A stretch of 64,000 nucleotides of DNA from assembly GCA_963675135.1 (NCBI GenBank), contig OY776133.1, forward strand, positions 35,923,494 through 35,987,493, in the 5' to 3' direction. The notes under the pieces are model-generated. The model did no database searches. It saw only the letters and a list, made by a program, of their open reading frames with translations, and was not told where the DNA came from. Each line of letters begins with the position of its first letter. The first letter of the stretch is position 1. Below, piece by piece: positions 44,166 through 56,584 of this stretch. The position numbers and the translations under genes were made by a program. The stretch is from Galeopsis tetrahit. Lineage: Eukaryota > Streptophyta > Magnoliopsida > Lamiales > Lamiaceae.

Positions 44166-45163
44166 TGTAGATGTTGTTACTCTTAAATGTCTTAACATTC
44201 ACAGCATCATCTTAATTCGACCTTTCTTATTTTGTCTAAGTCTAAATTATGTTTTCTAGCTAATGCTGTTTTGGATGTTGTAACATCGCAGGTTGAAGAT
44301 CTAGAACATTCTACACAGTTCCAGACCGGAAGGATCTGGAAGCTTGCAGAAGTATGTAGATCATGCGGTTGCCTTTGAAAACGTCCAGAATAGGCTGGAA
44401 GGTGCTAGAATTCATTGGAATGAAGAGTGGGCTAAAAAGAAGGGATGAGATCCTAAAAAATAGGATATGGATTATGAAGCTTCTAGAATTCATTTTTTCC
44501 ACTATAAATACACAAGGAAGTCTTCATTATTCAGCATGGAGAATTAAGAGTAATCACATAATGTCTATGTGAAGTGTTCGTCCTACTTAGACATTATCGT
44601 GATTATTATTTCTTCTTCATCAGATTCTCGTACAACATGAAGAAATACACATCAGATTCGAGAGTCACATATTTCACGAAGTGCTATTCTTTAAGTCTTA
44701 AACTAGTGTTCATCCTGTTAGGAATTAATTGTCATTAGCATGTTCATGTCGTTGTGCCGAAGAGTCCAAACTTCCTGTACAACATAGACTTTTCTATACT
44801 TCTTTGATAGAGAGATCATAGAGTTAGATTAGTTTTTGGTAGTGTAATTTTTACACTTAAGCCGTCTTTAGACTCGATAGGTTATCAAGTCTTATTTCCG
44901 TTGTGAATATTTGTTCACACACCATTTGTATTCACATAATTATTAGTGAAAGTTTCGCCATGAGGCTCGCATAGATTTTAAATTAAAATCTATGTTAAAA
45001 AGTTAATTTTGTGTCTTTGTGTTTTCATTCTTTAAAGTCTTCCGCTATTCGTATTCTGATATTCTGTAATCGAGTCAGTGTTACATTGAGTGTTCTAACA
45101 TTCAGTGTAACATTGTTTTGTTTTTCACTTAAACACTAGTAATACCATCCATACACACTTTCA
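44166..45163 (+). repeat. 5' LTR, family-X Copia
   Basis: TGTAGATGTTGTTACTC to CACACTTTCA, 998 bases. A block TTTTTCCACTATAAATACAC at about 44492 is a good TATA region, followed by CATAATGTCTATGTGAAGTG. Confidence 0.95.
44502..44511 (+). promoter_or_regulatory. Likely TATA box in the 5' LTR
   Basis: CTATAAATAC in the middle of the LTR, repeated at the same place in the 3' LTR (about 53360) and as CTATAAATACC at about 20106 in the older copy. Conservation across copies supports a promoter role; RNA would start some 30 bases downstream. Confidence 0.55.
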
Positions 45164-45165
45164 GT

Positions 45166-45177
45166 TGGTATCAGAGC
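45166..45177 (+). other. Primer binding site, initiator tRNA-Met
   Basis: TGGTATCAGAGC, two bases after the LTR end, intact. Confidence 0.9.
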
Positions 45178-45239
45178 CAATACCTGACGACACTAGGTCT
45201 AGATCCTTGTTTTAAGTGTGTTTTAGTTTATGATAGCAA

Positions 45240-48200
45240 TGGAAACACATCACATATCCACTGCACTTAGGCACCCGAACATATTATCCATATTTTAAGC
45301 CTAAGTTGTGCATGTATATTGAGTCAATTGTTGAACGTGCTTGGAGGACTGTAATTACAGGTTATGATGTACCAAAGATCCAAATCAACACATCAACACA
45401 TCCACCAGAAAGAAGGAAAAGTCCATTTCAACCAAGGTTATCAAAAAGTGAAGGTAAACCAAGGTATGATCTTTAATATTGAAAATCAGTTCAATGCATG
45501 TTTTGAATATGGTCATTATGAAAATTAATGTGCCAATATTAGACTTAAGCAAAAACTGAATTTTAGTACTACCTTAAATGATGAATCAGATGATGAATTT
45601 GATGAATCAAAAGATGTTGAATTCGCTTTTCATACCAAGATTGATTATGATGATTCTTTAGATGATGATCTGGATGATACAGATTCTGATGTTGCACCTA
45701 ATGTCATAACATTTATGGTAACATCAAAACAAAGTCACCCAAATTTGAATTGTTTTAATGGGTTTGTTGATGATGCAGGCATAAGGATGGATGATTCTAA
45801 ATACCAAAAGTTGTTAGATGATTGTAACTCACAGAAACTCACTCTTAATTCTTTGAACAAAGAGAATGAGAATCTGAAAGAGACAATTACCAAGCTAGAG
45901 GTCATACATACCAGAAGAGATTTTTTAAGTTTGTAAACTAAAGGAGAAATTGATCACCTCTACTTTAAGTTTTATAAAATTTTCTATGAGTGCTTCTGAT
46001 ATGATTAATGTTATAGCTATTGGTAAATCTGATAATTGTGGTATACGTTATGATGGTTAAATTGCTTCTATTTCTAAGAATTTTGAAAATACTGTGAAAT
46101 TTGTGAAGGCAAATGTTAAAACATCTGTTGTAACATCTGCACAAACAGATTCTCATAAAGTCAAAAATACTGAAAAGAAGTTTGTATGTCATTATTTTTC
46201 GAAAATTGATCATATTTGTCCTTACTGCATGAAATTGGTTGATGATCTGAGATATGAGAAAATGTTACCTAAAATGATGTTACATCCTATGAAACATTTT
46301 CTAAAATCTGCATGGAAATCTGATGTTACTTGTATTGCTGTTCACACTTCCTTGAAAGCATGTTTACTTGGTCAATGGTATTTTAATAGTGGTTGTTCTA
46401 GACATATGACAGGATAAATTGACTACTTATCTGATTATGTGACCTTGAATGATGGTAATGTTACATATGGTGATTGTTCGAAAGGACAGATTATAGGAAA
46501 AGGAACTTTGAATGTTGATGGTTTTCCTGAGCTTAAAAATGTTTTACATTTTGATGGTTTGCTTGCTGATTTGATTAGTATTAGTCAACTTTGTGATGAT
46601 AATTTGCATGTAAAATTTGGCAAAGATTCATGTTATGTTTTGAATGAAGATGAAAATTGTCTAGGGCAGTAGATAATTATTTTCTTATTGGAACAAGTGT
46701 GTGTAATTTGTCAAAGAATGATGAAAATATCTTATTGCATAAAAAATTGGGACATGCATATATTATACATCAGTGAAGAGACTAATCAAAGTCGATGTAG
46801 TGAAAAGGATTACCAAAACTGAAGTTTTAGAGTACTATTGTATGTGGACCATGCCAGAAAGGTAAGCAGGTAAGAGTGTTGCATAAAATGTTGTCACATT
46901 TTTCTACACATCAATGTTTAGAATTGTTGCACATGGATTTAACTGGTCTTATGTCTTTGCTGTAAGAAAGAATATAACTCTACAAGAAATGACAAGAATC
47001 ATGCTTACATCTAAAAGTCTTGATAAAAGATTTTGGGCTAAAGCATTGAATTCAGCATGTCATATCATTAATAGAGTTTATATTCGATCTAGTTCTATTC
47101 AAACACCTTATGAGATTTTGAACATTAGAAAACCGAATGTGAAGTATTTTCATGTATTTGGTTGTGTGTGTTATATTTTGAATGATATGGATCAACTTCA
47201 TAAGTTTGATTCTAAAAGTGTAAGGTTTCTTTTTAGGCTATTCTAGAAATAGTAAAGCTTATAGAGTTTATAACCTTAGGACTAACACTGTTCAAGAATC
47301 TATTAATATTGTGTTTGATGATGATAAAGGTCTTACAGATGGAAATGAAGAAGAAGATGTTTCAGAGGTTACTGAAAAATCTGGAGATTCTCTGAGAACT
47401 GAAAATGTTGCTCCGAATGTTACAACATCTGGAACAACATCGACAAAAAGTTCAACAGAATCTACACAGAATAATCAGTATGTTCCCAAAAGGAATATTT
47501 CTTCAAGGATTGATAAAAGTCATCATTCTGACCAGATCATAGGTGATGCTACAGTGTGCAAACAAGAGGAAAAGTAAGATCAATAAGGTAGATGTGATAA
47601 GAACAATATGCATGTCTTCTATTTGCAATGTTGTGAATGCAGAGTGTTACTATTCTGAAATTAAACCTAAAAATGTTAATGAAACATTTTCTTATGAGTT
47701 TGGTAACATTGATAGGAACACAGTTAGGTTAGTTGCACAAACATACACTCAAGTTGAAGTTATTGATTTTGATGAAACTTTTGCACTTGTTGCTAGGATA
47801 GAATCTATTAGATTATTGCTAGCAATTGCATGTTTTATTGACATTAAACTTCATCAAATGGATGTATATGCTGCATTTCTAAATTGCATTTTGAATGAAG
47901 AAGCATATGTTGAACAACTTAAAAGGATTTGAAGATCCACAATACCCTGATCGTTTTGTTAGAGGAGAAATCGTTATAACTTTGTTCATTAAGCACACTG
48001 GAGAAGATTTACGTATTGCTCAAATATTTGTTGATGACATTGTGTTTGGTTTAACTTATGATAAAATGTTAACCAATTTGTTAAAGCAATGACTGCAACA
48101 TTTGAGATGAGTATGGTTGGAGACTTGAATTATTTTTTAGGTCTTCAAATCAAGCAATGTAAGGATGATATATTCTTCTCTCAAGGTAAGTATGCTAAGA

Positions 48201-48840
48201 ACTTGGTTAAAAAGTTTGATTTTGAAAGTTAAAAAGTAATGAAAACTTCTATGAGATCTACTTTGAAACTTTGCAAAGACAATGCTGGAAAGGATGTTGA
48301 TCCAACATTGTATAGATCTATGATAAGAAGTTTTACTTTATCTAACCTCTATTAGACCAGATATAATATACAGTGTTTTTGTTTGTGCTAGTTACCAATA
48401 TTATCCAAAGGAATCTCACCTGAATGTTTTGAAAAGAATTATCAAGTTTGATGCAGGTACAAGTGAACTTGGGATATGGTACACTAAGGACACCAACAAC
48501 ACTTTGATTGGATACAGTGATGCAGATTGAGCATGAGATATAGATGACAAAATGAGTAAGAGTAGAGGATGTTTCTACATGGGAAACAATCTTGTTGTTA
48601 AACAAGATACATGGAATTGAATTGATATCCTTACAATTTTCTATGATAATACGAGTGCATAAACATTTCTAAAAATTCAGTACAACACTCACTCACTAAA
48701 CACATTTGCATTAGGAATTATTTTATGAGAGATTTAGTGGAGAAGAACATAGTGAAGTTGGAATACGTACCTACTGAAAATCATAATGATGATATATTTA
48801 CTAAGATTTTGACCTTGAGACATTCTTATCTTTGAGAAAA
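45240..48840 (+). pseudogene. Degraded gag-pol of the young family-X element
   Basis: Gag is reduced: MYIESIVERAWRTVIT at about 45313 jumps within 60 bases to the region before the zinc knuckle, so most of gag is deleted and the knuckle itself is broken. The protease motif at about 46378 reads YFNSGCSRHMTG, with Asn in place of the catalytic Asp, then a stop. In integrase, the segment between HMDLTG (46930) and the stretch after the catalytic Glu (NITLQEMTRIML, 46970) is deleted, removing most of the catalytic core. RT lacks its first and middle segments; FVDDIVFGLT is at about 48026. RNase H (about 48500-48830) has several stops. It cannot encode any functional enzyme. Confidence 0.9.
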
Positions 48841-49780
48841 TCTCTTGGTATGTGTAGTATCTGAATAATCCTAGATGGATGGTGTTACAAATGTTGTAGC
48901 ATTTGGGACAACATCATAAGGTTGTATAGTTGTTATAGATTTGATTTATTTCCTATTTTCGTTGAATAATTCCTTTGTAAAATATTCTTGAATCTAAAAT
49001 TTGTTGTGTAAAAATAAACATGTCTTACACCTCTCAAATGCATATAAATAGAATGTTGTTAGCATACTAAAAGATGTAGTTAATCACTGAGTAACTATGG
49101 AGCACGGAGTTGACTACTACGATGCCTTCTTTTCAAAAGGTGATTAATAAAATACATCAACATGTTCATAATCCATTGAGTAATTATGGGGCACGGAGTT
49201 CGCTACTACGATGCACTCTTCTAGAAAAATGGATCAATATGAACTAGGTGCTACAACACGAAAAGAAAAGAAAAAATGGTGCAACACAAATGAAGTAAAT
49301 TCATGTAAAAACCGTGTTGAGGTGTATGTAACAGTTTTGAGCATAGCATTAGATGATTCGATTATATTTTTATAAGTAGTAATTATTTGATTATTTGTGG
49401 AAATTTATTTCATTTATTCTGACTATACTAACCCACGTCTTTGGTTTATTTTCAGGTTATACACATTTAAATGTTAAATATTCTAGATTGTTCTTTATTT
49501 AATTAATTTTTTAGTTATGATTTTACCCACTACTTACCCATGATTTATTTTTGTGGCTAAGTTTATGGAGTATTATCGAATTTCGTCTAGAATTAATCTT
49601 CCTTAGTTAGTTCTTATTTTTATACGTATTACTTCCAACTATGCATTCTCTCCTATATACTTCTCATAACATGATATACTAAGCATTGCATTTTTTCGAG
49701 TGATTTGAGTATTGCGTTTTATGATTTGCTAAAGCCTTGTTTGTCTCGGTTATTGTAATTATCTTTTCGATTTCTTAGTG
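48841..49780 (+). other. Post-pol noncoding region with a short direct repeat
   Basis: AT-rich, no open frame. GAGTAACTATGGAGCACGG with TACTACGATGC at about 49088 recurs as GAGTAATTATGGGGCACGG with TACTACGATGC at about 49187, roughly 99 bases apart. Confidence 0.6.
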
Positions 49781-51950
49781 CTTAAATGACAGGAAACTAC
49801 CTCACCACACTCAAACTCCCACGAAACCGTCATCTCCATCTCTCTCCAATCTTAATAGTTTCGCTTTCATGGTCGCTTTACACCAAAACTCACCAACTGC
49901 TACAAGAAAAGCTGAAACACTTACCCACACAACTCCAGTTACACCCATTCCTACAACTATTCACATTCAACTCGATTCCACCCTTAACGAGCTGAACCAA
50001 GTTGTTGAGAATATATCTCAATCGAATGTCAATTTTTAGAATCTTACATTCTTATTGTTGGAAATACGTCCATTGACATTTCTCACTACTGAAAACCGAA
50101 AACCTCACCACTACACTTGGTTCGTTCACCTCATAAAAGCCTCAATTTCCAAGTCCTAATATTGAAACAGAGGCAATTGCCTCGAGTGCATCCTCTCTGG
50201 GGGAGATTGAAAAGGAAATTGAAGATTTTCCTGTTGCTGAGCAGAATGAGTCAGCAAATGCTGAGACATCTGATTTTGAGGACGCTCAAATGAAGGAGGC
50301 CGACGCTAATGCTAACTCAGGTTAAACTAACTCTTATCTTTCTAATACTGATGAATCTTAATAGATTGCATTTGGGAAGAATGTTGGAAAAGAAAAGAGA
50401 AAGAGGAGCCATGTTCAACGAAGGAGATTCTGCTATGTGTTTATGAGTTGGTTACTCTAACTTACTGAGGAAAGAGAAGAAAGGAAGTGGTGTTGTCGAT
50501 GAACCGATTTAAGTTGTTTCTTAATCGGAAGAGGAACAAATGGTTACTGAGAAACAAGTCAAAATGAAGTATGATCCAAAGGGAAAGAAGGTTGCTTCTG
50601 AACGAGACTTGCCCAAGAGAATTGAATCTGATCCAGAGGATAATCCCACTTTGTATGAGATTAAGAAGACTCTGAGGAAGAATGCTGCATCAAATGCTGA
50701 AGCAAGTGCTGCAACACCAGACCCTGATGACAGTAGAAGTGATGATTCTGAGAAGAGCAGTAGTAAAGACTCTGAATCAGTTGAGAAAATAAATTCTGAA
50801 TGAGGTAATTCTGATCTTGATAATAATTTTTAGACTGATAGGTTAGTTGCTAAAATAACTAAACTGTCTAGATGAAAGTTGTTAATAGAAAAGAGAATTA
50901 ACATTGCTGATTTTGAGAGTAAAGGTTTGATACAATTTCTGATTAAAAGGAAATTGTTGAAAACTGTAACTTTGAGTGATACTTTTGTGTGTGATTGGGT
51001 ATATGTACTTTATGCTTGTCTTAGGAAGAGTACGGGTAGACGTAGCTCTAAATGATATGGGAATGTACAATTTAGGGGGAGATCAGTTTTATTTACTCCG
51101 AAATTGATTGATGACTTCTTAAAGATAGAGCCTGTGATTGATTAATATGCATTTGATTTGAAACTTGGTTGCTACTTCTATAACTTGGGGTAGATTAACT
51201 AGGTGGAAAAATGTTATGCTTGTTAAAGATCTCACATCTCTATACTTTGTACTTCATAAATTGATTGTCTACAATTGGTTACCCTATACAAATTCCACTA
51301 AGGTGAATTAGGATCAAGCTATATTGTTATATAAGATGATTGTGTTGAAGAATTTCAATCTGAATTTAACTATTTTCACCACATGCAGTTTATAGTGATA
51401 TTTATTATAAAGGGATTTTACCTTATCATTTGCTGATATGTTCATACCTCAAGCGGCATGAATTTTTAAACCTAAGGAAACTGAGGTTATTAGAGGCAAG
51501 GTACCCTTGATGACTATCTCACCCACTCTGTTACTTGGTGAAAGGATTGTTGATTTGCTCTGTTACAAAATTCAGATGGTTCTGATCACAGAGATGCTCT
51601 TATTCCAGTTCGACCAGCTCCAGCAAGACCTGAACAGAGAAATGCTACACCGAATGTGAAACACATTGGTGGTCACATTGGTCAAATATTTTCTGTTTCT
51701 AAATCTTTTATTTTACTTCAACTAAAACGTTTACATGACTCTATTGATGGCCTTCAGTTCCTTAAAGTCCAGTGGTTATAGACGTTTTCTACTACCACAG
51801 GGGGAGAAACACCATCAACTTCTGAGGTTCGAAGTGAAGAGCTCCATGAAGATGTACCAGAACTTGATTGTGTACCTGATGCTGTTAATAAAGAGATTGT
51901 TGAACCGAAAGATGTAGTTCATTTATTGCTACACCAATCAATGTTGTTGA
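49781..51950 (+). pseudogene. Remnant of the family-X 3' gene
   Basis: Broken frames across 2.1 kb. About 49790-50040 reads TTHTTPVTPIPTTIHIQLD-like Thr/Pro-rich sequence and then LNELNQVVENISQSNVNF, which parallels TIEEFTQVIQNISSNLLNS in the units at 56500 and 60300-61000. From 50540 an 87-residue frame (VKMKYDPKGKKVASERDLPK, then SDDSEKSSSKDSESVEK) is charged and Ser-rich, and 50880-51900 carries more pieces with many stops. It is the counterpart, in this family, of the Sirevirus 3' gene. Confidence 0.6.
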
Positions 51951-52139
51951 AGAGGAGGGGATTAATTTGTTGAGACAGATGAACGTATGGATGTTCTTTA
52001 TGACATCTAAACAGGTTATGGTACATAACATCTGAATAGGTTGATACAAGACAGGGGGAGGGCTGAACATTATAAGTGATAATGTGCAGGAACATGATGC
52101 TGCAGCTGTTGTTACAGCAATATATGTCACATGTTTAGT

Positions 52140-53010
52140 TTCTTAAGTATTTGTGCCTTTTATACTTCCCTTGATCTTATTCATTGTTGTTATTATGTTT
52201 AAGTTGATTTACAGATTCTGTTTTTCCTTCCTAGTTGATAGGTTGTTCTTTATTCAATGTGCTTAAATTGTTTGCATTGATGATAATAATTTACTGCTTT
52301 ATGCTTAAATTGTTTTCATACTTATTATCATTTGCTTACTGCATGTTGTATATGTATATGTATATGTTTATGTTTATATTTATGTTAGTAGTTGTCTGTT
52401 TTGTTTTTCTAACTTGCCTTATTATTCAATTTGCTTAAATTGTTTGCTTTGAGGATAATATAGAAGTACACCTCTCTTTAATTATCATGAGCTTACTGCT
52501 TACTGCTTAAATTGTTTGCTTTGATAATAATATAATTTAGAAGTACACTTCTTTTTAATTCTCAGTTGCTTACTGCTTATTGTTTAAGTCTTTGTTAGAT
52601 ATTGTTGTTTTTCACATGTTTTGCTCTGTTTTTTATTTTTAGTCTTTGCTCTGTTTATTTTTCTTTTCTTCATTATTGCTCTGATTTTATTTTATTAAGT
52701 CATACATAAGTCTTAGGTTGATCTAGTACATATTCATATATGCTCTGATTTAACTTATGATTTTTGTAAGTTTATATGTTGTTCAGATAAGTATATTGTT
52801 TATACTTATTGTTGTTTTGAGTGAGATCACATTGCTCTTATGGCACGAACTATGTGAAATCATTCTTGGTCTTTCTTACTTTGATCCGGAAGCTACAATA
52901 GGTGTTGACTTGACTAGTACATGGATATGATGGTAATACTCTAGCATGTACATAATACTGAGTATATATAGAAATATATGTGCATCAGGTGTGTTGTAGT
53001 CGAAAGGTCA
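52140..53010 (+). repeat. AT-rich region with degenerate GCTTAAATTGTTTGC repeats
   Basis: GCTTAAATTGTTTGC or close variants occur at about 52261, 52303, 52432 and 52508, each near GATAATAAT and TTACTGCTTA. Below 60 percent of the region fits a simple unit, so it is a decayed tandem repeat. No gene seen. Confidence 0.5.
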
Positions 53011-53023
53011 AATTGGGGGAGAT
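53011..53023 (+). other. Polypurine tract of the family-X element
   Basis: AATTGGGGGAGAT immediately before the 3' LTR. Confidence 0.85.
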
Positions 53024-54021
53024 TGTAGATGTTGTTACTCTTAAATGTCTTAACATTCACAGCAACATCTTAATTCGCCCTTTCTTATTTTGTCTAAGTC
53101 TAAATTCTGTTTTCTAGCTAATGCTGTTTTGGATGTTGTAACATCGCAGGTTGAAGATCTAGAACATTCTACACAGTTCCAGACTGGAAGGATCTGGAAG
53201 CTTGCAGAAGTATGTAGATCATGCGGTTGCCTTTGAAAACGTCCATAATAGGCTGGAAGGTGCTAGAATTCATTGGAATGAAGAGTGGGCTAAAAAGAAG
53301 GGATGAGATCCTAAAAAATAGGATATGGATTATGAAGCTTCTAGAATTCATTTTTTTCACTATAAATACACAAGGAAGTCTTCATTATTCAGCATGGAGA
53401 ATTAAGAGTAATCACATAATGTCTATGTGAAGTGTTCGTCCTACTTAGACATTATCGTGATTATTATTTCTTCTTCATCAGATTCTCGTACAATATGAAG
53501 AAATACACATCAGATCCGAGAGTCACATATTTCACGAAGTGCTATTCTTTAAGTCTTAAACTAGTGTTCATCCTGTTAGGAATTAATTGTCATTAGCATG
53601 TTCATGTCGTTGTGCCGAAGAGTCCAAACTTCCTGTACAACATAGACTTTTCTATACTTCTTTGATAGAGAGATCATAGAGTTAGATTAGTTTTTGGTAG
53701 TGTAATTTTTACACTTAAGCCGTCTTTAGACTCGATAGGTTATCAAGTCTTATTTCCGTTGTGAATATTTGTTCACACACCATTTGTATTCACATAATTA
53801 TTAGTGAAAGTTTCGCCATGAGGCTCGCATAGATTTTAAATTAAAATCTATGTTAAAAAGTTAATTTTGTGTCTTTGTGTTTTCATTCTTTAAAGTCTTC
53901 CGCTATTCTTATTCTGATATTCTGTAATCGAGTCAGTGTTACATTGAGTGTTCTAACATTCAGTGTAACATTGTTTTGTTTTTCACTTAAACACTAGTAA
54001 TACCATCCATACACACTTTCA
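53024..54021 (+). repeat. 3' LTR, family-X Copia
   Basis: 998 bases, same ends as the 5' LTR, followed by GACAA. Differences from the 5' LTR counted by eye: nine substitutions, no indel. Confidence 0.95.
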
Positions 54022-54026
54022 GACAA

Positions 54027-54772
54027 TCCTTCCCCAAAGGTACTATTTATACGCCATTTCGCAGGATATTTATAATATCTAACTAGTGATGTTATTCGAA
54101 TTGAGTCTTAACGAGACTCGGCTCGACTCGTTAAGGGTCGATAAGGCTCGACTCGTTTAGCTTAATGAGCTGAGCTTCAGCTCGTTAAATACTCGATTTA
54201 CTAACGAGCTGGCTCGAGCTCGACTTATTAGACTCGATAACTAATTCTTTGTAAAAAAATTCATTAGGCTCGTTAAGCTCGTTAGACTCGTTAACGAGTC
54301 GAGCCGAGCTCAATTTTTAACTCGGTAATGTTATCGAGTCGAGCTCGGCTCGGCTCGATAAGAGCTCGAGTCGAGCTCAAACCTCAAATACTCGGCTCGA
54401 CTCGGCTCGAATAACAGCTCTATATCTAGCTACATAACCAGAAACTTACTATTCTGATACACTTATCCACCGGAAAGTTCCCTGACATACTTTCCGGCGC
54501 ACTGATATAAACTAAAACACACTTGAATTACTCCTGAGAAACAGGAACATTCCACTGATATTATTGAGGGACTTTCTCCGATATAGATTGCCCTTTACTT
54601 TTTCCTTGAGATCGCCGGTTCTGACTTGAGTGTCGGAGGACCCGCGCAGGAGATCTCTCCGGCGGGTTTTTTTCGACCTTTTGGACACGAAGAGCTCAAC
54701 TATAATCCAGCATGTGATCGTCGAATCCCAGGTGTGAGATTACTAATCGTTGTGAGTTCTTTTTTTACGCAT

Positions 54773-54774
<2 letters not shown>
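54027..54774 (+). repeat. Tat-like 3' LTR, right part
   Basis: Continues 44165. The end region has GACTTGAGTGTCGGAGGACC and GATCTCTCCGGCGGG, very like the U5 region of plant Tat gypsy LTRs, where a 'tgagcgtcggag' phrase is common. It probably ends at the CA of ACGCATCA (54774), just before an AT microsatellite; the exact end is uncertain. A MITE is inserted at 54084. Confidence 0.6.
54084..54422. mobile_element. hAT-type MITE rich in CTCGAG-like palindromes
   Basis: Ends TAGTGATGTTATTCG and CGAATAACAGCTCTA are inverted repeats (13 of 15 match). The flanks TATCTAAC (54076-54083) and TATCTAGC (54423-54430) form an 8-base duplication with one difference. The 339-base interior is a mass of overlapping CGGCTCGACTCG, GAGCTCGAGCTC and TCGTTAACGAG palindromes. 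The 8-base duplication and short ends point to the hAT superfamily. Confidence 0.8.

Positions 54775-54816
<42 letters not shown>
54775..54816. repeat. (AT)21 microsatellite
   Basis: About 42 bases of uninterrupted AT dinucleotides. Confidence 0.97.
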
Positions 54817-54818
<2 letters not shown>

Positions 54819-55160
54819 ACGTTTAAAAATTAGCTTATTGATATGATTGTATAATTAAGAAATAAATTTTCATAATTTAAATAAATATAAATAATTGATT
54901 ACAAAATTACAATTAAAAATAAACTAAATTAGAATTGTTGAAATGAAAGATATTGAGATTTATATAGAATAAAAATAAGAATGTAGGGTTGAGATATATG
55001 ATATAAAGATATTATCTCATTCCATTTTAAGAGCATAAGATGTATTATAAATTTACTTTAAAATTAGTTGCCAATCTGGAATATTCATTCTGTGTTTTCT
55101 TTTCCTTATTATTGTAATGATTATTATAAATTTCTTTAATTAATTATTAAATTGAATAGA
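54817..55160. other. AT-rich spacer, no gene seen
   Basis: Very AT-rich, no open frame or repeat recognised. Possibly original flanking DNA of the Tat-like element. Confidence 0.5.
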
Positions 55161-55991
55161 TGAAAGCGTGTGTGTTAAGTAAAACAAGACTGATGCTACA
55201 CTAAATGTTATAACACTCTTATAACACTCATTGCAACACTGACTCAATTACAGAATATCAGAATACGAACAACGGAAGACTTTAAAAAATGAAAACACAA
55301 CGACACACAAAATAACTTTTACATAGATTTAATTTAAAATCTATGTGTGAACCTCGTGGCTAAACTTTCACTAAACGATGAGTGAATACAAATGGTGTGT
55401 GAGCAAATATTCACAACGGAAATAAGACTTCAATAATCTATCTAGTCTAAATATGGCTTAAGTGTAAAACACTACCAAAAACTAATATAACTCTATGATC
55501 TCTCAATCTATAGAAGTGTAAAAAAGTATATGTTGTACAGACAAGAACATGCCAATGGCAATTAATTCTTAACAAGATCAACATTAGTTTAGTAATTAAA
55601 GAATGACACTTCGTTGGATGATTTGATGAGCACGATTCTTGCCTATTTATATGCGTGGAAATGGAGCCTAGAACCTTCATCCATGATCTCCTAAAAAGTA
55701 GGATATCATTTTCTTTTTCTCCCACCCGTCTTCTAGGTTCTTCCAGCCAATTCTGGACATTTCTCCATGCAACCACATGATCTACATCATTCTACAACCT
55801 TCCAGAACCCTACAGTCTGGAACCGTGTAGAATCTTCTAGATCTTCAACTTGCGATGTTACAGCATCCAAAGCAGCATCAGCTAGAACATAGAAATTTAT
55901 ACTCCAGGAAAAATAAGAAAGGTCAAATTAAGATGTTTCAGCTTTGTGTGATAACATCTTTGATAACATCACCAAGTCTTTAACATCAACA
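55161..55991 (-). repeat. LTR of unit A
   Basis: Minus-strand TGTTGATGTTAAAGAC at 55991 to CGCTTTCA at 55161, 831 bases. Its inner text (AGTCTTCCGTTGTTCGTATTC, AAGTCTTATTTCCGTTGTG) matches the family-X LTRs at 44166 and 53024 but is clearly diverged. Confidence 0.8.
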
Positions 55992-56289
55992 ATCTCCTCC
56001 AATTTGACATTTCTATTACAACACACCTGTTGTTGTTGTAGCATATGATCAAAATAGAGACAGAAATAAGAAAATATCCAAGACTAAGTGACATTAGTAC
56101 TCTGAATACTAAATAGAACCCTGTTTCAAGGTAAAAACAATCAAAGCTAAAAGGAATAATGAAACAAGTTATAATCAGGTGCAACATCGGCCATGGAGGT
56201 ATAATATTCCCTAGTTGTTTCAGTTGTTACATCAACACGAGTAGGAATCAGAGCAGTTTAAGTGGGAGGTCCGATTTTAGGTATGATTT

Positions 56290-56584
56290 ATGGTTAAGTA
56301 GGGTTTTGGATTTGGGAATTTTGTGGTGTATAGGTAGTGGATGGATTTTGAGTAGGAAAATTCAGAGGAACATCTCCAACAAAAATCTGAGGCATGGGCA
56401 TCGAATTTAGGAGATTAGAGGAGAGGTTTTGAATTACCTGTGTGAATTCCTCTATTGTAGCGTTTTGAGAAATCACTACAATAATCGGAGCAACTACTAG
56501 TGGTGGTGGTGGTGCGGTCGTGATTGATGCAGTAACTGGTGCAGCATTGTTAGCAGTTTGATCGGAGCATTGGTTGGACGACAT
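56290..56584 (-). pseudogene. 3' gene N-terminal module, unit A
   Basis: Minus-strand 96-residue frame starting MSSNQCSDQTANNAAPV, with a Pro/Val linker (APPPPLVVAPIIVV) and the module ATIEEFTQVIQNLSSN, then MPMPQIFVGDVPLNFPTQN. It occurs once here, and three times in unit B. After about 56290 the frame breaks with stops. Confidence 0.6.

Larger units (their letters stand above)
44166..54021 (+). mobile_element. Complete family-X Copia retrotransposon with young LTRs and decayed interior, 9.9 kb
   Basis: Two 998-base LTRs and the duplication GACAA define it. Order: 5' LTR, iMet primer site, gag and pol remnants to about 48830, a 4.2-kb post-pol region with a degraded 3' gene, polypurine tract, 3' LTR. 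By eye the LTRs differ at 9 positions (about 0.9%), so it inserted recently, later than the 27909 element. Yet gag, protease, integrase, RT and RNase H are broken by many stops, shifts and deletions, far more than the older copies in this window. It inserted into the Tat-like LTR. Confidence 0.95.

Noticed and set aside
44311..44502. 63-residue minus-strand frame repeated at 53169-53360
   Set aside because: Located at the same place in both LTRs of the family-X element and overlapping the likely TATA region; explained by LTR identity.
56159..56410. Plus-strand frames of 83 residues here and 62-65 residues at 60071 and 60333
   Set aside because: They run opposite the 3' gene modules, and their Trp/Gly runs come from antisense reading of Pro codon repeats.
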